From Gallaecimonas mangrovi (GTDB lineage: Bacteria; Pseudomonadota; Gammaproteobacteria; Enterobacterales; Gallaecimonadaceae), in NCBI RefSeq assembly GCF_003367375.1, contig NZ_CP031416.1, positions 875,501 through 939,500 on the forward strand: DNA of 64,000 nucleotides, read 5' to 3'. A program made the position numbers and the translations under genes. How positions within the stretch are numbered: position 1 is the first letter of the stretch; each line of letters starts with the position of its first letter. The notes under the pieces were generated by a model. The model saw only the letters and a program-made list of their open reading frames with translations. It made no database searches and was not told where the DNA came from. Shown piece by piece: positions 8,917-18,517 of the stretch.

Positions 8917-11199
8917 ATGGACGAAATAGCAGCTAGCCTCGATGGTATCGAACAGATGCCCCTGCGCCGGTTCACCGAATCGGCCTATTTGAATTACTCC
9001 ATGTACGTTATTCAGGACCGCGCCTTGCCGCACCTGGGTGACGGCCTCAAACCGGTGCAGCGCCGCATCGTTTACGCCATGAGCGAGCTGGGCCTAAGCG
9101 CGGCCGCCAAGTACAAAAAATCGGCCCGTACCGTCGGTGACGTGCTGGGTAAATATCACCCGCACGGTGATAGCGCCTGTTATGAAGCCATGGTGCTGAT
9201 GGCCCAGCCCTTTTCCTATCGTTACCCACTGGTAGACGGCCAGGGTAACTGGGGGGCGCCGGACGACCCTAAATCTTTTGCCGCCATGCGTTATACCGAG
9301 TCGCGGCTGGCCAAGTTTTCTGAAGTGCTGCTGTCTGAACTGGGGCAGGGCACCGTCGATTGGGTGCCAAACTTCGACGGCACCATGAATGAACCGGCAG
9401 TATTGCCGGCGCGTTTGCCCCATGTACTGATTAACGGTACCACCGGTATTGCCGTGGGCATGGCAACCGATATTCCGCCCCACAACGCCCGCGAACTCAC
9501 CGCGGCTTGCGTGCACTTACTTAGTCACCCCAAGGCCAGCGTTGAAGAACTGATGGCCTTTGTGCCCGGCCCTGATTACCCCACCGAAGCGGAAATCATC
9601 ACCCCGGCCGACGACCTTAAAAAGCTTTACGAAAACGGCCGTGGCAGCGTAAAAATGCGCGCCAAATATGAGGTGGCCGACGGCGAAGTGGTGGTAACGG
9701 CGCTGCCGCACCAGACCGGTAGTGGCAAAATTTTAGAGCAAATTGCCGCGCAGATGCAGGCCAAAAAACTGCCGATGGTGTCTGATCTTCGCGACGAATC
9801 AGACCATGAAAACCCGGTGCGTTTGGTAATAGTGCCAAAATCTAACCGGGTCGATATCGACGCGTTAATGGCGCACCTTTTTGCCACCACCGACCTTGAG
9901 AAAAGCTACCGGGTTAACCTCAATGTCATTGGCCTCGATGGCCGGCCGCAGGTGAAAGCGCTCAATGTGATGCTGGGTGAATGGCTGCAATATCGCACCC
10001 AAGTGGTTACGCGCCGTTTGCAATATCGGTTGGATAAAGTGGAAGCGCGGCTGCATGTGCTGGCCGGTTTGCTGATTGCCTTCCTGAACATTGATGAAGT
10101 CATTCACATTATCCGCAGCGAAGACCAGCCAAAACCGGCCCTTATGGCGCGCTTTGGTTTGTCTGACAAGCAAGCGGAAGCCATTCTCGAGTTAAAACTG
10201 CGCCATTTGGCCAAGCTCGAAGAAATGAAAATTCGTGGCGAACAAGATGAACTCGCCAAAGAGCGTGACGAGCTGCAGCGCCTGCTGGGTTCTGACCGCG
10301 CCCTTAAAAATCTCATTAAAAAAGAGCTGGAAGCCGACGCCAAAACCTATGGCGACGACCGCCGCTCGCCACTGGTGGTGCGCAGCGAGGCCAAAGCGCT
10401 GAGCGAAAAAGAGTTGATGCCCACCGAAGCGGTTACCGTGGTGCTGTCTACCAATGGTTGGGCGCGCACCGCCAAGGGCCACGACATTGAGCCTGAAAAT
10501 TTAAGTTACAAATCGGGCGACGGCTTCAAGGCCGCGGCCCGCGGTAAAAGCAATCAGCCGGTGGTGTTTATCGACAGTTCCGGCCGCAGCTTTGCCTGTG
10601 ACGCTTTTGCCCTGCCGTCGGCTCGCTCCCAGGGCGAACCACTTACCACCCGCTTTAATTTGGTGGCGGGCGAGACGTTCGACCAAGTCCTGCTGGGTGA
10701 AGACGACGACTTATTCTTAATGGCCTCAGACGCCGGTTACGGCTTTGTCTGTAAATTCAGCGACATGGTTAGCCGCCAGAAAAACGGTAAGGCGCTGGTC
10801 AGCTTGCCAACCGGCGCGAAGCTGCTGCCGCCGGTGCCGTTGGATAAAAATGCCACCGATGCCAAGGTGTTGGCCATTACCAATGAAGGGCGGATGCTGG
10901 TATTCCCGCTGGCGGATTTACCGGCGCTGGCCAAAGGGAAGGGCAATAAAATCATTTCCATACCCTCGGCCCGTGCTGCCAGCCGTGAAGAAGTGGTGCG
11001 CCAGTTAGCGGTATTGAAGCCGGGCGACAGCTTGGTGGCGTATGCTGGCCGCCGCAAGCTCACCTTGAAACCTGACGATCTGGAGCACTACCTGGGCGAA
11101 CGTGGCCGCCGCGGCGCCAAGTTACCCAGAGGCCTGCAGCGGGTAGACAGCGTTGAGGTTGAAAGGGGGGCCGCATCGGCCACCAGTGAAGAAGAGTAA
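8917..11199 (+). CDS. parC: DNA topoisomerase IV subunit A
   Basis: DNA-cleaving subunit of topoisomerase IV. The 760-residue protein aligns throughout with E. coli ParC: catalytic tyrosine at Y126 ([10 protein letters not shown]), the [10 protein letters not shown] quinolone-determining region with Ser86 and Glu90 (the wild-type, sensitive residues equivalent to E. coli 80 and 84), and a C-terminal beta-pinwheel from about residue 490 (GRGxxG-like boxes such as [11 protein letters not shown]). It lies 31 bases after the GGDEF-EAL gene, so parE, that gene and parC are probably one transcript. A strong terminator follows. Confidence 0.97.
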   Translation: MDEIAASLDGIEQMPLRRFTESAYLNYSMYVIQDRALPHLGDGLKPVQRRIVYAMSELGLSAAAKYKKSARTVGDVLGKYHPHGDSACYEAMVLMAQPFSYRYPLVDGQGNWGAPDDPKSFAAMRYTESRLAKFSEVLLSELGQGTVDWVPNFDGTMNEPAVLPARLPHVLINGTTGIAVGMATDIPPHNARELTAACVHLLSHPKASVEELMAFVPGPDYPTEAEIITPADDLKKLYENGRGSVKMRAKYEVADGEVVVTALPHQTGSGKILEQIAAQMQAKKLPMVSDLRDESDHENPVRLVIVPKSNRVDIDALMAHLFATTDLEKSYRVNLNVIGLDGRPQVKALNVMLGEWLQYRTQVVTRRLQYRLDKVEARLHVLAGLLIAFLNIDEVIHIIRSEDQPKPALMARFGLSDKQAEAILELKLRHLAKLEEMKIRGEQDELAKERDELQRLLGSDRALKNLIKKELEADAKTYGDDRRSPLVVRSEAKALSEKELMPTEAVTVVLSTNGWARTAKGHDIEPENLSYKSGDGFKAAARGKSNQPVVFIDSSGRSFACDAFALPSARSQGEPLTTRFNLVAGETFDQVLLGEDDDLFLMASDAGYGFVCKFSDMVSRQKNGKALVSLPTGAKLLPPVPLDKNATDAKVLAITNEGRMLVFPLADLPALAKGKGNKIISIPSARAASREEVVRQLAVLKPGDSLVAYAGRRKLTLKPDDLEHYLGERGRRGAKLPRGLQRVDSVEVERGAASATSEEE

Positions 11200-11200
11200 A

Positions 11201-11227
11201 AAAGGCACCCAGCGGGTGCCTTTTTTA
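11201..11227. terminator. terminator between parC and kdkA
   Basis: GGCACCC-agc-GGGTGCC stem with A-run before and T-run after; works in both directions for the convergent parC and kdkA. Confidence 0.85.
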
Positions 11228-11941
11228 TGCCTCGTAACCGGCCATTAATAGCGGCCAGTCGCGGTCCTGGTTCCAATGAAAATGTGCTTCGCGGGCTTTT
11301 TCTTTATTGAAAGAGCGCAGCAACCTTGCCAGGTTGTCTTCCTTCCAAACCCCGGCTTCTTTAAAGGCGCCGCGGTCAAAATCAATCAGCCACAGCTGGC
11401 CGGCGCCATTCATCAGAATATTGTGGCTGTTTAAGTCGGCGTGGTAGACGCCTGCGTCATGAAAGCGCTTTACCAAGGCGCCAACATCTTGCCATTGCGG
11501 TGGGGTTAGCGGTTGCTGGCGCAGCCAGGCGACCAGGTCCCGTGCCCCTTCAATACGTTCGATAAGAATGTCGCCACGGTAACGCATGCCTAAACGTTCA
11601 ACGTGGGCCGCCACTGGCCTGGGTACCGGTAGGCCCTGCTGATGCATACGATGCAGCAATCGGTATTCGGCTACCGGGCGGGTGCGTTCAATACAGGTAA
11701 ATAAGTAACTGTCTTTAATGAGTTTGCCGACTAAACCACCGCGGCGGTAATGGCGTAATACCCAGTGGTGCGCATCTTGTTTAACAAAATAAGTGGTACC
11801 ACGGCCGTGGGATGAGCCGGTTACGGCATCCCGCAATTGCCAGTATTTGGCGGTAAATTCATCGGGGCCGACAAGGGGCAGCAGAGTCCTGTCATGCAAC
11901 AAGAAATGACGGCGGCTCCAGAGTTGATGTTGGCTGTCCAT
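11225..11941 (-). CDS. kdkA: Kdo kinase (3-deoxy-D-manno-octulosonic acid kinase)
   Basis: Phosphorylates Kdo in the LPS inner core using ATP; acts on the cytoplasmic face of the inner membrane. The 238-residue protein shows the aminoglycoside-kinase-like fold of the KdkA/WaaP family: VLRHYRRGG ATP-binding lysine/arginine region, catalytic HADLNSHNIL (about residue 165) and metal-binding LIDFDRG. ATG at 11941 is preferred; an in-frame GTG 6 codons upstream is possible. Divergent from a family 9 glycosyltransferase, the usual neighbour. Organisms with this kinase generally carry a single phosphorylated Kdo. Confidence 0.92.
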   Translation of the reverse strand: MDSQHQLWSRRHFLLHDRTLLPLVGPDEFTAKYWQLRDAVTGSSHGRGTTYFVKQDAHHWVLRHYRRGGLVGKLIKDSYLFTCIERTRPVAEYRLLHRMHQQGLPVPRPVAAHVERLGMRYRGDILIERIEGARDLVAWLRQQPLTPPQWQDVGALVKRFHDAGVYHADLNSHNILMNGAGQLWLIDFDRGAFKEAGVWKEDNLARLLRSFNKEKAREAHFHWNQDRDWPLLMAGYEA

Positions 11942-12022
11942 AGGGGCTCTCAAAAACACAAGCGTGCATTGTACATCAGCAAGTTACACCTGCATAATGA
12001 AGGCCACTTTGTCGGAGACTCC

Positions 12023-13045
12023 ATGAAATCCATTTGTATCCTGCGCCTGTCTGCCATTGGCGACGTTTGTCATGCCTTGGCGCTGGTTAATGTGCTCAAA
12101 AAGCGCTGGCCCGATTGTAAGATCACCTGGGTGCTTGGCAAAATTGAAGCGCAGCTTATGGCCGGTATCGAAGGGGTTGAGCTGGTTGTTTTCGACAAAA
12201 AAGCCGGTTTAAAAGGCATGCGGGCAGTATGGAAGGCCCTAAAAAAACGCCGCTTTGACGCGCTTTTACACATGCAAATTGCCCTGCGCTCCTCGGTGCT
12301 GAGCTTAGGTATTAAGGCCGAGCGGCGCATTGGTTTTGACCGCACCCGCGCCGGCGAGGGGCAATGGCTGTTCACCAGGGAAAGCATCGCCCTTCCCGAG
12401 GGTTACCATGTGCTGGACAACTTCTTGGAATTTGCCCGGCACTTGGGGGTAGAAGAGCCCAAGCCCGATTGGAGCCTGCCGCTGCCGCCTGAAGCCACAG
12501 AATGGGCCGAGAAGGTTATCCCTGGCGAGCAAGCCTCCCTTGTTATTTGCCACAGCGCCTCCAAAGCGCAACGTACCTGGCTGCCTGAGCGCTACGCGGC
12601 AGTTGCTGACTGGGCCAGTCAGCACGGCGTAAGGGTGCTGCTTTGCGGCGGCCCGGGCGAGGCCGAAATGGCGATGGCCGATGCCATAAAAGAGGCGGCG
12701 GTGTTCCCGGTGCTCAACATTACCGGAAAAACCGACCTGAAAACCCTGTGGGCGGTATTGGGTAAGGCAACGGCGGTGCTGGCCCCTGACACTGGCCCTG
12801 CCCATATGGCGTCTTGCCAATTTACCCCCACCGTTGGCCTGTATGCCCATTCCAACCCCAGACGCACTGGCCCCTATAACCACCAGGCGCTGGTGGTGAA
12901 CCGCTATGATGCCAATATCCTGGCGCAGGCGGCGAAGCCCTGGCAGGAACTGCCCTGGGGCACTCGCGCCAAAGGCGAGCACCTGATGGCTGGCATCGGT
13001 GTTGATGAAGTTATAGGTAAGCTCAAACCGGTGTTACTTAAGTGA
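12023..13045 (+). CDS. LPS heptosyltransferase-type glycosyltransferase (family 9)
   Basis: 340-residue glycosyltransferase family 9 protein: N-terminal ICILRLSAIGDVCHALALV nucleotide-sugar motif and the C-terminal APDTGPAHMA motif (about residue 255) that binds ADP-heptose in WaaC/WaaF. Start at ATG 12023, with GGAG upstream; an open frame extends 62 codons further upstream but overlaps kdkA and is not credible. Paired back-to-back with kdkA, it probably adds heptose to the Kdo core. Which heptose position (I, II or other) cannot be told from sequence alone. Confidence 0.85.
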   Translation: MKSICILRLSAIGDVCHALALVNVLKKRWPDCKITWVLGKIEAQLMAGIEGVELVVFDKKAGLKGMRAVWKALKKRRFDALLHMQIALRSSVLSLGIKAERRIGFDRTRAGEGQWLFTRESIALPEGYHVLDNFLEFARHLGVEEPKPDWSLPLPPEATEWAEKVIPGEQASLVICHSASKAQRTWLPERYAAVADWASQHGVRVLLCGGPGEAEMAMADAIKEAAVFPVLNITGKTDLKTLWAVLGKATAVLAPDTGPAHMASCQFTPTVGLYAHSNPRRTGPYNHQALVVNRYDANILAQAAKPWQELPWGTRAKGEHLMAGIGVDEVIGKLKPVLLK

Positions 13046-13122
13046 ACATCTGTTCGCTCATCGGATTAGCATGTGCCGGGTGAACGGTTATAATGCGAGC
13101 CGCTAAATAAACAGGTGTTGCC

Positions 13123-13878
13123 ATGCTCGCTTTGCTTCGACTGCTGCTGTTGGCTCTTTTCTTTTTAATGCTGAGTGTTTTCGGCTTTCTATTTTGCCTG
13201 CTGCGACCTTTTGATCCCAACCACGTCTACCGCTTCTCCCGTCTTTTTGCCGGAATGGCGCCATTGATGGGCATTAAAATCCGTATCGAAGGCTGGGAGC
13301 ACTTGCCAAAAGGCAATGCGGTTTTCATCGGTAACCACCAAAGCACCTGGGATCTGTTTACCGCCTGTAAAGCGGTGCGCCCCGGTACTGTCACTGTCGG
13401 TAAAAAGAGCCTGGTGTGGATCCCCTTTTTCGGCCATATCTACTGGCTAAGCGGTAATATCCTGATTGACCGTAAAAATTCCGCCAGGGCAAAAGGGACC
13501 ATTGACCTTACCGCCAAACGTATTCGTAATGAAAACCTGTCGGTGTGGCTGTTCCCGGAAGGCACCCGCAGCTATGGCCGCGGCTTACTGCCCTTTAAAA
13601 GCGGCGCCTTTTACACCGCCCTTGCTGCCGGTGTGCCGATAGTGCCGATTTGCGTTTCAAGCCTGGATAATATTCGCCTTAATAAGTGGAACAACGGCGA
13701 GGTGCTTATTCGCTACCTCCGCCCTATTGAAACCCAAGGGCTTGACCGCAAAGCCGCCCGCGAGCTAACTGAACGTTGCCACCAGTTGATGAGTGACAAT
13801 CTTGAGCAGATGAACCTGCTTATCCAGCAAAAGGCTGAGGGCAAAAATCAGCAAGGTAAGCAGCAAAAGGCCGAGTAA
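13123..13878 (+). CDS. plsC: 1-acyl-sn-glycerol-3-phosphate acyltransferase
   Basis: Makes phosphatidic acid from lysophosphatidic acid at the inner membrane. N-terminal hydrophobic helix (residues 1-27), catalytic HX4D box NHQSTWD (about residues 68-74) and FPEGTRS substrate box (about 145-151) are all present. Length 251 residues is normal. It is near parC, which is adjacent to plsC in E. coli; here kdkA and a glycosyltransferase have been placed between. The C-terminal tail (last 15 residues) is a polar Gln/Lys-rich repeat (QQKAEGKNQQGKQQKAE). Confidence 0.93.
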   Translation: MLALLRLLLLALFFLMLSVFGFLFCLLRPFDPNHVYRFSRLFAGMAPLMGIKIRIEGWEHLPKGNAVFIGNHQSTWDLFTACKAVRPGTVTVGKKSLVWIPFFGHIYWLSGNILIDRKNSARAKGTIDLTAKRIRNENLSVWLFPEGTRSYGRGLLPFKSGAFYTALAAGVPIVPICVSSLDNIRLNKWNNGEVLIRYLRPIETQGLDRKAARELTERCHQLMSDNLEQMNLLIQQKAEGKNQQGKQQKAE

Positions 13879-13926
13879 AATCGCGGTTTCATGCTAGGCT
13901 ATCGCCACTTGTGATTGGAGATTGTT

Positions 13927-14310
13927 ATGTCCCTTGCTGCCCGCCTGGAAGCCCAGCGCCAGGATAACCAGGATATTCTCGACGCCCTGACCGAAGACGG
14001 CGCCGACCTCAGCGAAGAATTTGTGGTTGAGCACCACTTTGCCTGCGCCAACTTCGATAAGCTCGAAAAGCTGGCCATTGAAGTGTTCAAGCTGGGCTTT
14101 GATGTTTCCGACGCTGAAGAAATGCGTGAAGGCCGCAACATTCTGTTTTGCTTTGACGCGGTGCGTGAAGGCCAGCTCGTTATCGACGAGTTAAACGAAG
14201 ATACCGACACCCTGATGAAACTGGCCGACCGTTTTGGCGTCGATTACGACGGCTGGGGCACCTTCTTCGGCGACGAAGACGATGAAGACGATTTGGATGA
14301 CGAAGAATAA
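13927..14310 (+). CDS. rraB: ribonuclease E inhibitor RraB
   Basis: Binds RNase E and alters degradosome composition. The 127-residue acidic protein has the family pattern: N-terminal heptad region, EHH motif (residues 37-39), FKLGFDV, FDVDYDGWGT-like segment (VDYDGWGTFF) and a strongly acidic tail (DEDDEDDLDDEE). ATG 13927 follows GGAG by 6 bases; an in-frame TTG 4 codons upstream would include the ribosome site, so it is excluded. Single gene ending at a terminator. Confidence 0.93.
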   Translation: MSLAARLEAQRQDNQDILDALTEDGADLSEEFVVEHHFACANFDKLEKLAIEVFKLGFDVSDAEEMREGRNILFCFDAVREGQLVIDELNEDTDTLMKLADRFGVDYDGWGTFFGDEDDEDDLDDEE

Positions 14311-14321
14311 AAACCTTTGAT

Positions 14322-14346
14322 AAAACCGGCATTCGCCGGTTTTTTT
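14322..14346 (+). terminator. rraB terminator
   Basis: AACCGGC/GCCGGTT stem with a 4-base loop and seven T. Confidence 0.85.
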
Positions 14347-14446
14347 ATGCCGCTCTGCCTCTTACTGTCTCACCACTTTCATTAAACCTGCTGGGGCGTC
14401 TTGTCGCTTCTAATTGCTATTGCACTTTTCGCGTTAAGCCGTTGAA

Positions 14447-14480
14447 AGCCTCTCGCCATGCCTGGCGAGGCTTTGTTTGT
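14447..14480 (+). other. orphan hairpin upstream of lipoprotein gene
   Basis: AGCC-(TC)-TCGCCA / TGGCGA-GGCT imperfect stem with TGCC loop and a broken T-rich tail (TTGTTTGTTTT). It lies 100 bases after the rraB terminator and 40 bases before the next start codon. It could be an attenuator of the lipoprotein gene or the 3' end of a short transcript; no promoter is convincing. Confidence 0.35.
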
Positions 14481-14515
14481 TTTGGGGTAAACGGGCCCAA
14501 GTTTAGGAGTTTGCT

Positions 14516-15070
14516 ATGCGCCTTGGGTGGGTGTTGTATGGAGCGCTGTTGTTAGCGGGCTGCGCCAGTTCCTCTCCTTATACCTATTACGTGTATCCAT
14601 TACCTTTTGCTGGCGACCAGGCCCGTTATCACCTTGACCCCGTTGCGGTAAGGCTAAAGCTTGGTAGCGGCGCCATAAAAGGCGATAGCACCTTTGCCAA
14701 CCAGGCTGAGCTGCAACAGGAATTTACCGCCGCGCTTAAGCGTTATTTAAAGCAAGATAATTTACTGGCCACTGCTGCAGATACCCAGGCGGCTGATATC
14801 AAGATTGATATCGCCTACAAGCGCAATTACAGCTTTGGTGGCCACTCTTTGGTTAAACCCGATGTTTCCCACCAGGTGCTAATTGAAAAGGCGGGCAAGA
14901 AGCTGGCCGATATTCACCGCAGCCATTACACCACCAAGTACGGCGCCTTTAAGGATGCGGCGGTGGATTTTGAAATTGCCGCCTTTAGCTGGGATGAAAA
15001 AGACGAGCCAAAAGATGTTGATTTGATTGCCAAAAACATTGTTGGCCAAATCGCCAAGGCCTCTCGCTAA
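14516..15070 (+). CDS. hypothetical lipoprotein
   Basis: 184-residue protein with a lipoprotein signal: LLLAGC lipobox, Cys at residue 16, followed by Ala-Ser-Ser, which predicts outer-membrane sorting. A TTAGGAG ribosome site precedes the ATG. The mature part starts with a Tyr-rich stretch (SSPYTYYVYPLPF) and is mixed alpha/beta in appearance, rather like small DUF4136-type lipoproteins, but I do not recognise the family with certainty. It is monocistronic, between two hairpins. Function unknown. Confidence 0.75.
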   Translation: MRLGWVLYGALLLAGCASSSPYTYYVYPLPFAGDQARYHLDPVAVRLKLGSGAIKGDSTFANQAELQQEFTAALKRYLKQDNLLATAADTQAADIKIDIAYKRNYSFGGHSLVKPDVSHQVLIEKAGKKLADIHRSHYTTKYGAFKDAAVDFEIAAFSWDEKDEPKDVDLIAKNIVGQIAKASR

Positions 15071-15075
15071 AAAAG

Positions 15076-15106
15076 AAAAGGCCAGAGCAATGGCGCTGGC
15101 CTTTTT
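15076..15106. terminator. terminator between lipoprotein and MFS genes
   Basis: AGGCCAG...CTGGCCT stem with A-rich left and T5 right arms; serves two convergent genes. Confidence 0.75.
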
Positions 15107-15121
15107 ACCGGCGACCCATTG

Positions 15122-16300
15122 CTAGTTCGCTCGGCGTTTTTCCAGTAGAAAGCTCAAGCCCATGACCACAAAGCCGCCAAAGGCCAGCAGGGCGCCGACC
15201 CAGCCAGGGGATGTCCAGCCCAAGTTTGCAGAAATCGCCAAACCACCTAACCAGGCGCCGTTAGCGTTAGCCACGTTAAAGGCCGACTGGTTAAGCGCTG
15301 CGGCCAGGGTTTGGGCTTTTTTGCCAATGTCCATCAAGTGGGTTTGGATGGACGGGGCCAATGCCTGGGTGCAGCCAACAAAGAACAGCAGCACTAAGGC
15401 GCTCCATAGCGCGTGGGCACCAAACACAAAGAGCCCGGCGGCGGTGCCACTGACCAGGAAAGACACCAAAATGGTGGTGCGAATGGCCTTGTCGGCCGCC
15501 TTGCCCCCAATCACGGTGCCGGCAATATTACCGATGCCAAAGACGGTTAAGATCCAGGGGATAGCGGCTTCACTGACGCCGGTGACATGGGTTAGTAGCG
15601 GTGATATGTAGCTGTAAACCGCAAACATGCCACCAAAACCAATGGCGGCGGCCAGCAGCGTTAACCACAGTTGCAGGTTAGTAAAAGCGGTTAGCTCGTT
15701 CTTGATGCTGGCATCTTCGTCGGTTGGTACCTTGGGCACGAAGCTTCGCACCAGAATTACCGTCAAAATCGCCAAGCCGCCAACGCTAATAAACAGTGAG
15801 CGCCAGCCAAGGGCTTGGCCCATCCAGGTTGCCAGTGGCACCCCGATAACGTTGGCAACACTGAGCCCCAGCATTACCCGGCCCACCGCCGTGGCCCTTT
15901 TGTCATGGTCTACCAAGGCGGCCGCCACTAATGCGGCAACACCAAAATAAGCGCCATGTGGCAAGCCAGAGATAAAACGCGCCACCATCAATGGCCAGTA
16001 ACTGCTCACCGCGACACTTAAAAAGTTACCGGCGGCAAATAGCACCATCAGAATCAGCAGCATTAAACGCCGAGGTACCCGGGTGCCAAGAATGGCAAAC
16101 AGCGGGGCACCTACCACCACGCCTAAGGCATAACTGCTGATGAAGTGACCGGCGGTGGGGATGTCGACGTGGGTGCCATGGGCCATTTCTGGCAGTAGGC
16201 TCATGGCTGCGAATTCACCGGTACCAATGGCCAAGCCACCGATGGCCAAGGCGAGTTCCGCCAGGCTTTCATGTTTCGCTTTGGGGTGGGAACTGGCCAT
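15122..16300 (-). CDS. MFS efflux transporter (DHA1/AraJ-type)
   Basis: 392-residue transporter with about 12 hydrophobic segments. The start is the ATG at 16300, with GGGAG upstream; the longer open frame adds 12 residues without a ribosome site. Features of the DHA1 drug:H+ antiporter group: GTGEFAAMSLLPEMA in helix 1, RVPRRLMLL in loop 2-3 and the helix-4 RFISGLPHGAYFG motif, as in AraJ/YdhP-like sugar or drug exporters. Substrate unknown. Upstream there is a perfect 14-bp palindrome (16413-16426). Confidence 0.88.
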   Translation of the reverse strand: MASSHPKAKHESLAELALAIGGLAIGTGEFAAMSLLPEMAHGTHVDIPTAGHFISSYALGVVVGAPLFAILGTRVPRRLMLLILMVLFAAGNFLSVAVSSYWPLMVARFISGLPHGAYFGVAALVAAALVDHDKRATAVGRVMLGLSVANVIGVPLATWMGQALGWRSLFISVGGLAILTVILVRSFVPKVPTDEDASIKNELTAFTNLQLWLTLLAAAIGFGGMFAVYSYISPLLTHVTGVSEAAIPWILTVFGIGNIAGTVIGGKAADKAIRTTILVSFLVSGTAAGLFVFGAHALWSALVLLFFVGCTQALAPSIQTHLMDIGKKAQTLAAALNQSAFNVANANGAWLGGLAISANLGWTSPGWVGALLAFGGFVVMGLSFLLEKRRAN

Positions 16301-16412
16301 AGATGTAACTCCCTGTACGGCAAAAAGGACAGTCACCCTAGCAGAGAGTTAATGGTTAAGTGAATAAGCTAACTAAATGATTTTAATAATAAGTTTATAA
16401 AATGCGCTATTG

Positions 16413-16426
16413 TTTTACCGGTAAAA
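16413..16426. promoter_or_regulatory. 14-bp perfect palindrome, possible operator
   Basis: TTTTACCGGTAAAA lies in the 177-base AT-rich space between the MFS start (16300, read leftward) and the chemoreceptor stop (16478). It is 113 bases upstream of the MFS start codon. It has no clear T-tract pattern specific to a terminator on the chemoreceptor strand, although that role cannot be excluded. Confidence 0.4.
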
Positions 16427-16477
16427 AAACACTGTTTTTGTTATACGCAATAAAAGCACTTATTGGCAAAAACGGCA

Positions 16478-18388
16478 TTAGCGCTGGAATTGGCTGACCA
16501 GAGCGTCCTGTGCCTGCAATAAGGCTTCAATGCGCTGGCTTGAGTCGGTAAAGGCGGCAACGCCTTGGTGATTTTGTTCGGTGATATCGGCTATCTGATT
16601 AAGGTTGTTGGCAATGTCTTCAGCGGTTGCCTGTTGCTGGGCGGCGGCGGTGGCAATTTGTTCGCTGTTGCCGCTGACATCCTGGATAAGCTTGCTGATG
16701 TCATCCATAGCGGTGGCGGCGAGTTGGTTTTGCTCTAAACCTTGCTGCATTTGTTGTTGGCTGTCTTGCATCAGCTGCACGGCCTGAGCGGTGCTTTTTT
16801 GCAGGTTTTCAATCATGCCGTGAATGGTTTTGGCAGACGCCGATGTTTGCTGGGCCAGGTGCCGTACTTCGCTTGCCACCACTGCAAAACCACGGCCATG
16901 GTCGCCCGCTCTTGCGGCTTCAATGGCCGCGTTAAGTGCCAGTAAGTTGGTTTGTTCGGCAACCCCTTGAATAACATCGAGCACGCTACCGATTTGCTGC
17001 GAGTAGTTCTCCACTTGCTGTATCGCTTGGCTGGTATTGTCAAGACGCGTTGCCAACTGGTGGCTTGCCTGCATGCTGCCATCGACCTGAGTGCGGCCTC
17101 TGGATACCGCCGCGTCCATGTCCATTACCCGGCTAAGGGTTTCGGCGCTAGATTGCGCCACTTCCTGCACGGCTTTTTCCATTTCGGTCATGGCGGTAGT
17201 GACTTGCAGGGTTTGTTGGCGCTGGCATTCTAAGGCCTGGCGTGTTGCCTGCGATTGCTCACGGTTAAGCTCTGACACCTCGCTTAGTTGGCGAGAGCCA
17301 TCATGGAGCTGGCCGATAAGCTGGCGCAGATGCGCCAGCAGTTGGTTGGTGCTGGACGATAACAAGCCAAATTCATTGTGGCTTTGATAGACCACTTCCC
17401 GGCTGATGTTGCCTTGGGCAGCGTCATGCTGCACTGATAGCAGCTCAGCCAGTGGCCTTTTGATGGAGCGATAGATGCTCCATGACACCACAGCGGCCAG
17501 CAGCAGGGAGATGGCCAGGGTCAGTAGCGTCAGGTAAAAACTTAAGTTCAGCGCGCTGTTCACGGTGTTGGCGCCGCTATCTACCCGGTCGTGGGCGGTT
17601 TGGTCAACGGTGCCCATTACCGCGGTGGCGTAATCAATGGTGCTGCTGGTTTGGTCGGCGAGGTTGGTTACATCTTCTTGTAAGGTAAGAAGCTGCGCTT
17701 TTTCAGCCATCAGCTTTTGGGCGGTTGCGCTTAGCGCTGTCGATGCGCCTTGCAACAGCGGCGTTAAAGCCGCTTGGTATTTATTCAGTGCAAAGCTGTC
17801 ACTGCTGGCAAGAACATCGTCCATGGTTTGTTGCAATGCCACTTCATGGCCACTGGCTGATTGATGTAACGCCTCACTCCAGTCGCTGCGGCTTTGTTTG
17901 ATGGCCGCTTGTGTGGCCAATAGTTGCTGCTGTTTTTGCCCCAGCTGCTGGCCTACGTCGAAGTAGTCCTGGTCCATGGTGGCCAAAGGCTCCAGTAGGC
18001 TCAAAATATCAGGGGAATCTTTGGCCAGGCTTTTGAGTTTATCCAAAGCCTGGTGGAAGTTCGCTTTTAAGTCGGCAAAGTTGTTGAGGGTAGTAATGGC
18101 AAGGTGCGGGTCTTGACTACCCGGCACCGCCCTTAACTGGCGATCGGCGTTTAATAAAATGACCGACAGTTGGCTGGTCGCCAGCACCAGCGGCGTTGCT
18201 TTGGTGGTCATTGCCGTGGTTTGCGTGCGCACCTGTTGGCCAGAAAAGAGGGTGACCAAGCTGCTGACGAGCAGGCACAGCACTAACAGCAGGAACCCCA
18301 GCATGACTTTTTGCGTTATCGACAGTTTGGGAACAAGGCGCCCTAGTCGCGCCAACGGCGCAGAAAACATTTCGCGCATGGTTGTCAT
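16478..18388 (-). CDS. methyl-accepting chemotaxis protein
   Basis: Transmembrane chemoreceptor of 636 residues. Parts: transmembrane segment 1 (about residues 28-50), periplasmic helical sensor of about 220 residues rich in Gln/Ala/Leu (four-helix-bundle look), transmembrane segment 2 (about 275-300), HAMP-like linker, then a cytoplasmic signalling coiled coil with the family hairpin tip ([18 protein letters not shown]) and following EVRHLAQQ. Start chosen at ATG 18388 with GGAG 10 bases upstream; an in-frame TTG 9 codons earlier is weaker. No CheR-binding pentapeptide is seen at the C-terminus. No chemotaxis genes nearby, so the ligand cannot be inferred. Confidence 0.92.
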   Translation of the reverse strand: MTTMREMFSAPLARLGRLVPKLSITQKVMLGFLLLVLCLLVSSLVTLFSGQQVRTQTTAMTTKATPLVLATSQLSVILLNADRQLRAVPGSQDPHLAITTLNNFADLKANFHQALDKLKSLAKDSPDILSLLEPLATMDQDYFDVGQQLGQKQQQLLATQAAIKQSRSDWSEALHQSASGHEVALQQTMDDVLASSDSFALNKYQAALTPLLQGASTALSATAQKLMAEKAQLLTLQEDVTNLADQTSSTIDYATAVMGTVDQTAHDRVDSGANTVNSALNLSFYLTLLTLAISLLLAAVVSWSIYRSIKRPLAELLSVQHDAAQGNISREVVYQSHNEFGLLSSSTNQLLAHLRQLIGQLHDGSRQLSEVSELNREQSQATRQALECQRQQTLQVTTAMTEMEKAVQEVAQSSAETLSRVMDMDAAVSRGRTQVDGSMQASHQLATRLDNTSQAIQQVENYSQQIGSVLDVIQGVAEQTNLLALNAAIEAARAGDHGRGFAVVASEVRHLAQQTSASAKTIHGMIENLQKSTAQAVQLMQDSQQQMQQGLEQNQLAATAMDDISKLIQDVSGNSEQIATAAAQQQATAEDIANNLNQIADITEQNHQGVAAFTDSSQRIEALLQAQDALVSQFQR

Positions 18389-18517
18389 AAAAACGGGACT
18401 CCAATGCACTGCCAACGGGGTCAGTGGTGTTTTGGAGGCCTATTTTGACGGCCGCATCTGCTTTGCAGATGACACTTAGGTGACGTTTTGATTACAGCTA
18501 AGGTTTCTCTAGCTGGC

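Noticed and set aside
12305..12982. 225-codon minus-strand frame opposite the family 9 glycosyltransferase
   Set aside because: Antisense shadow with no recognisable motifs or ribosome site.
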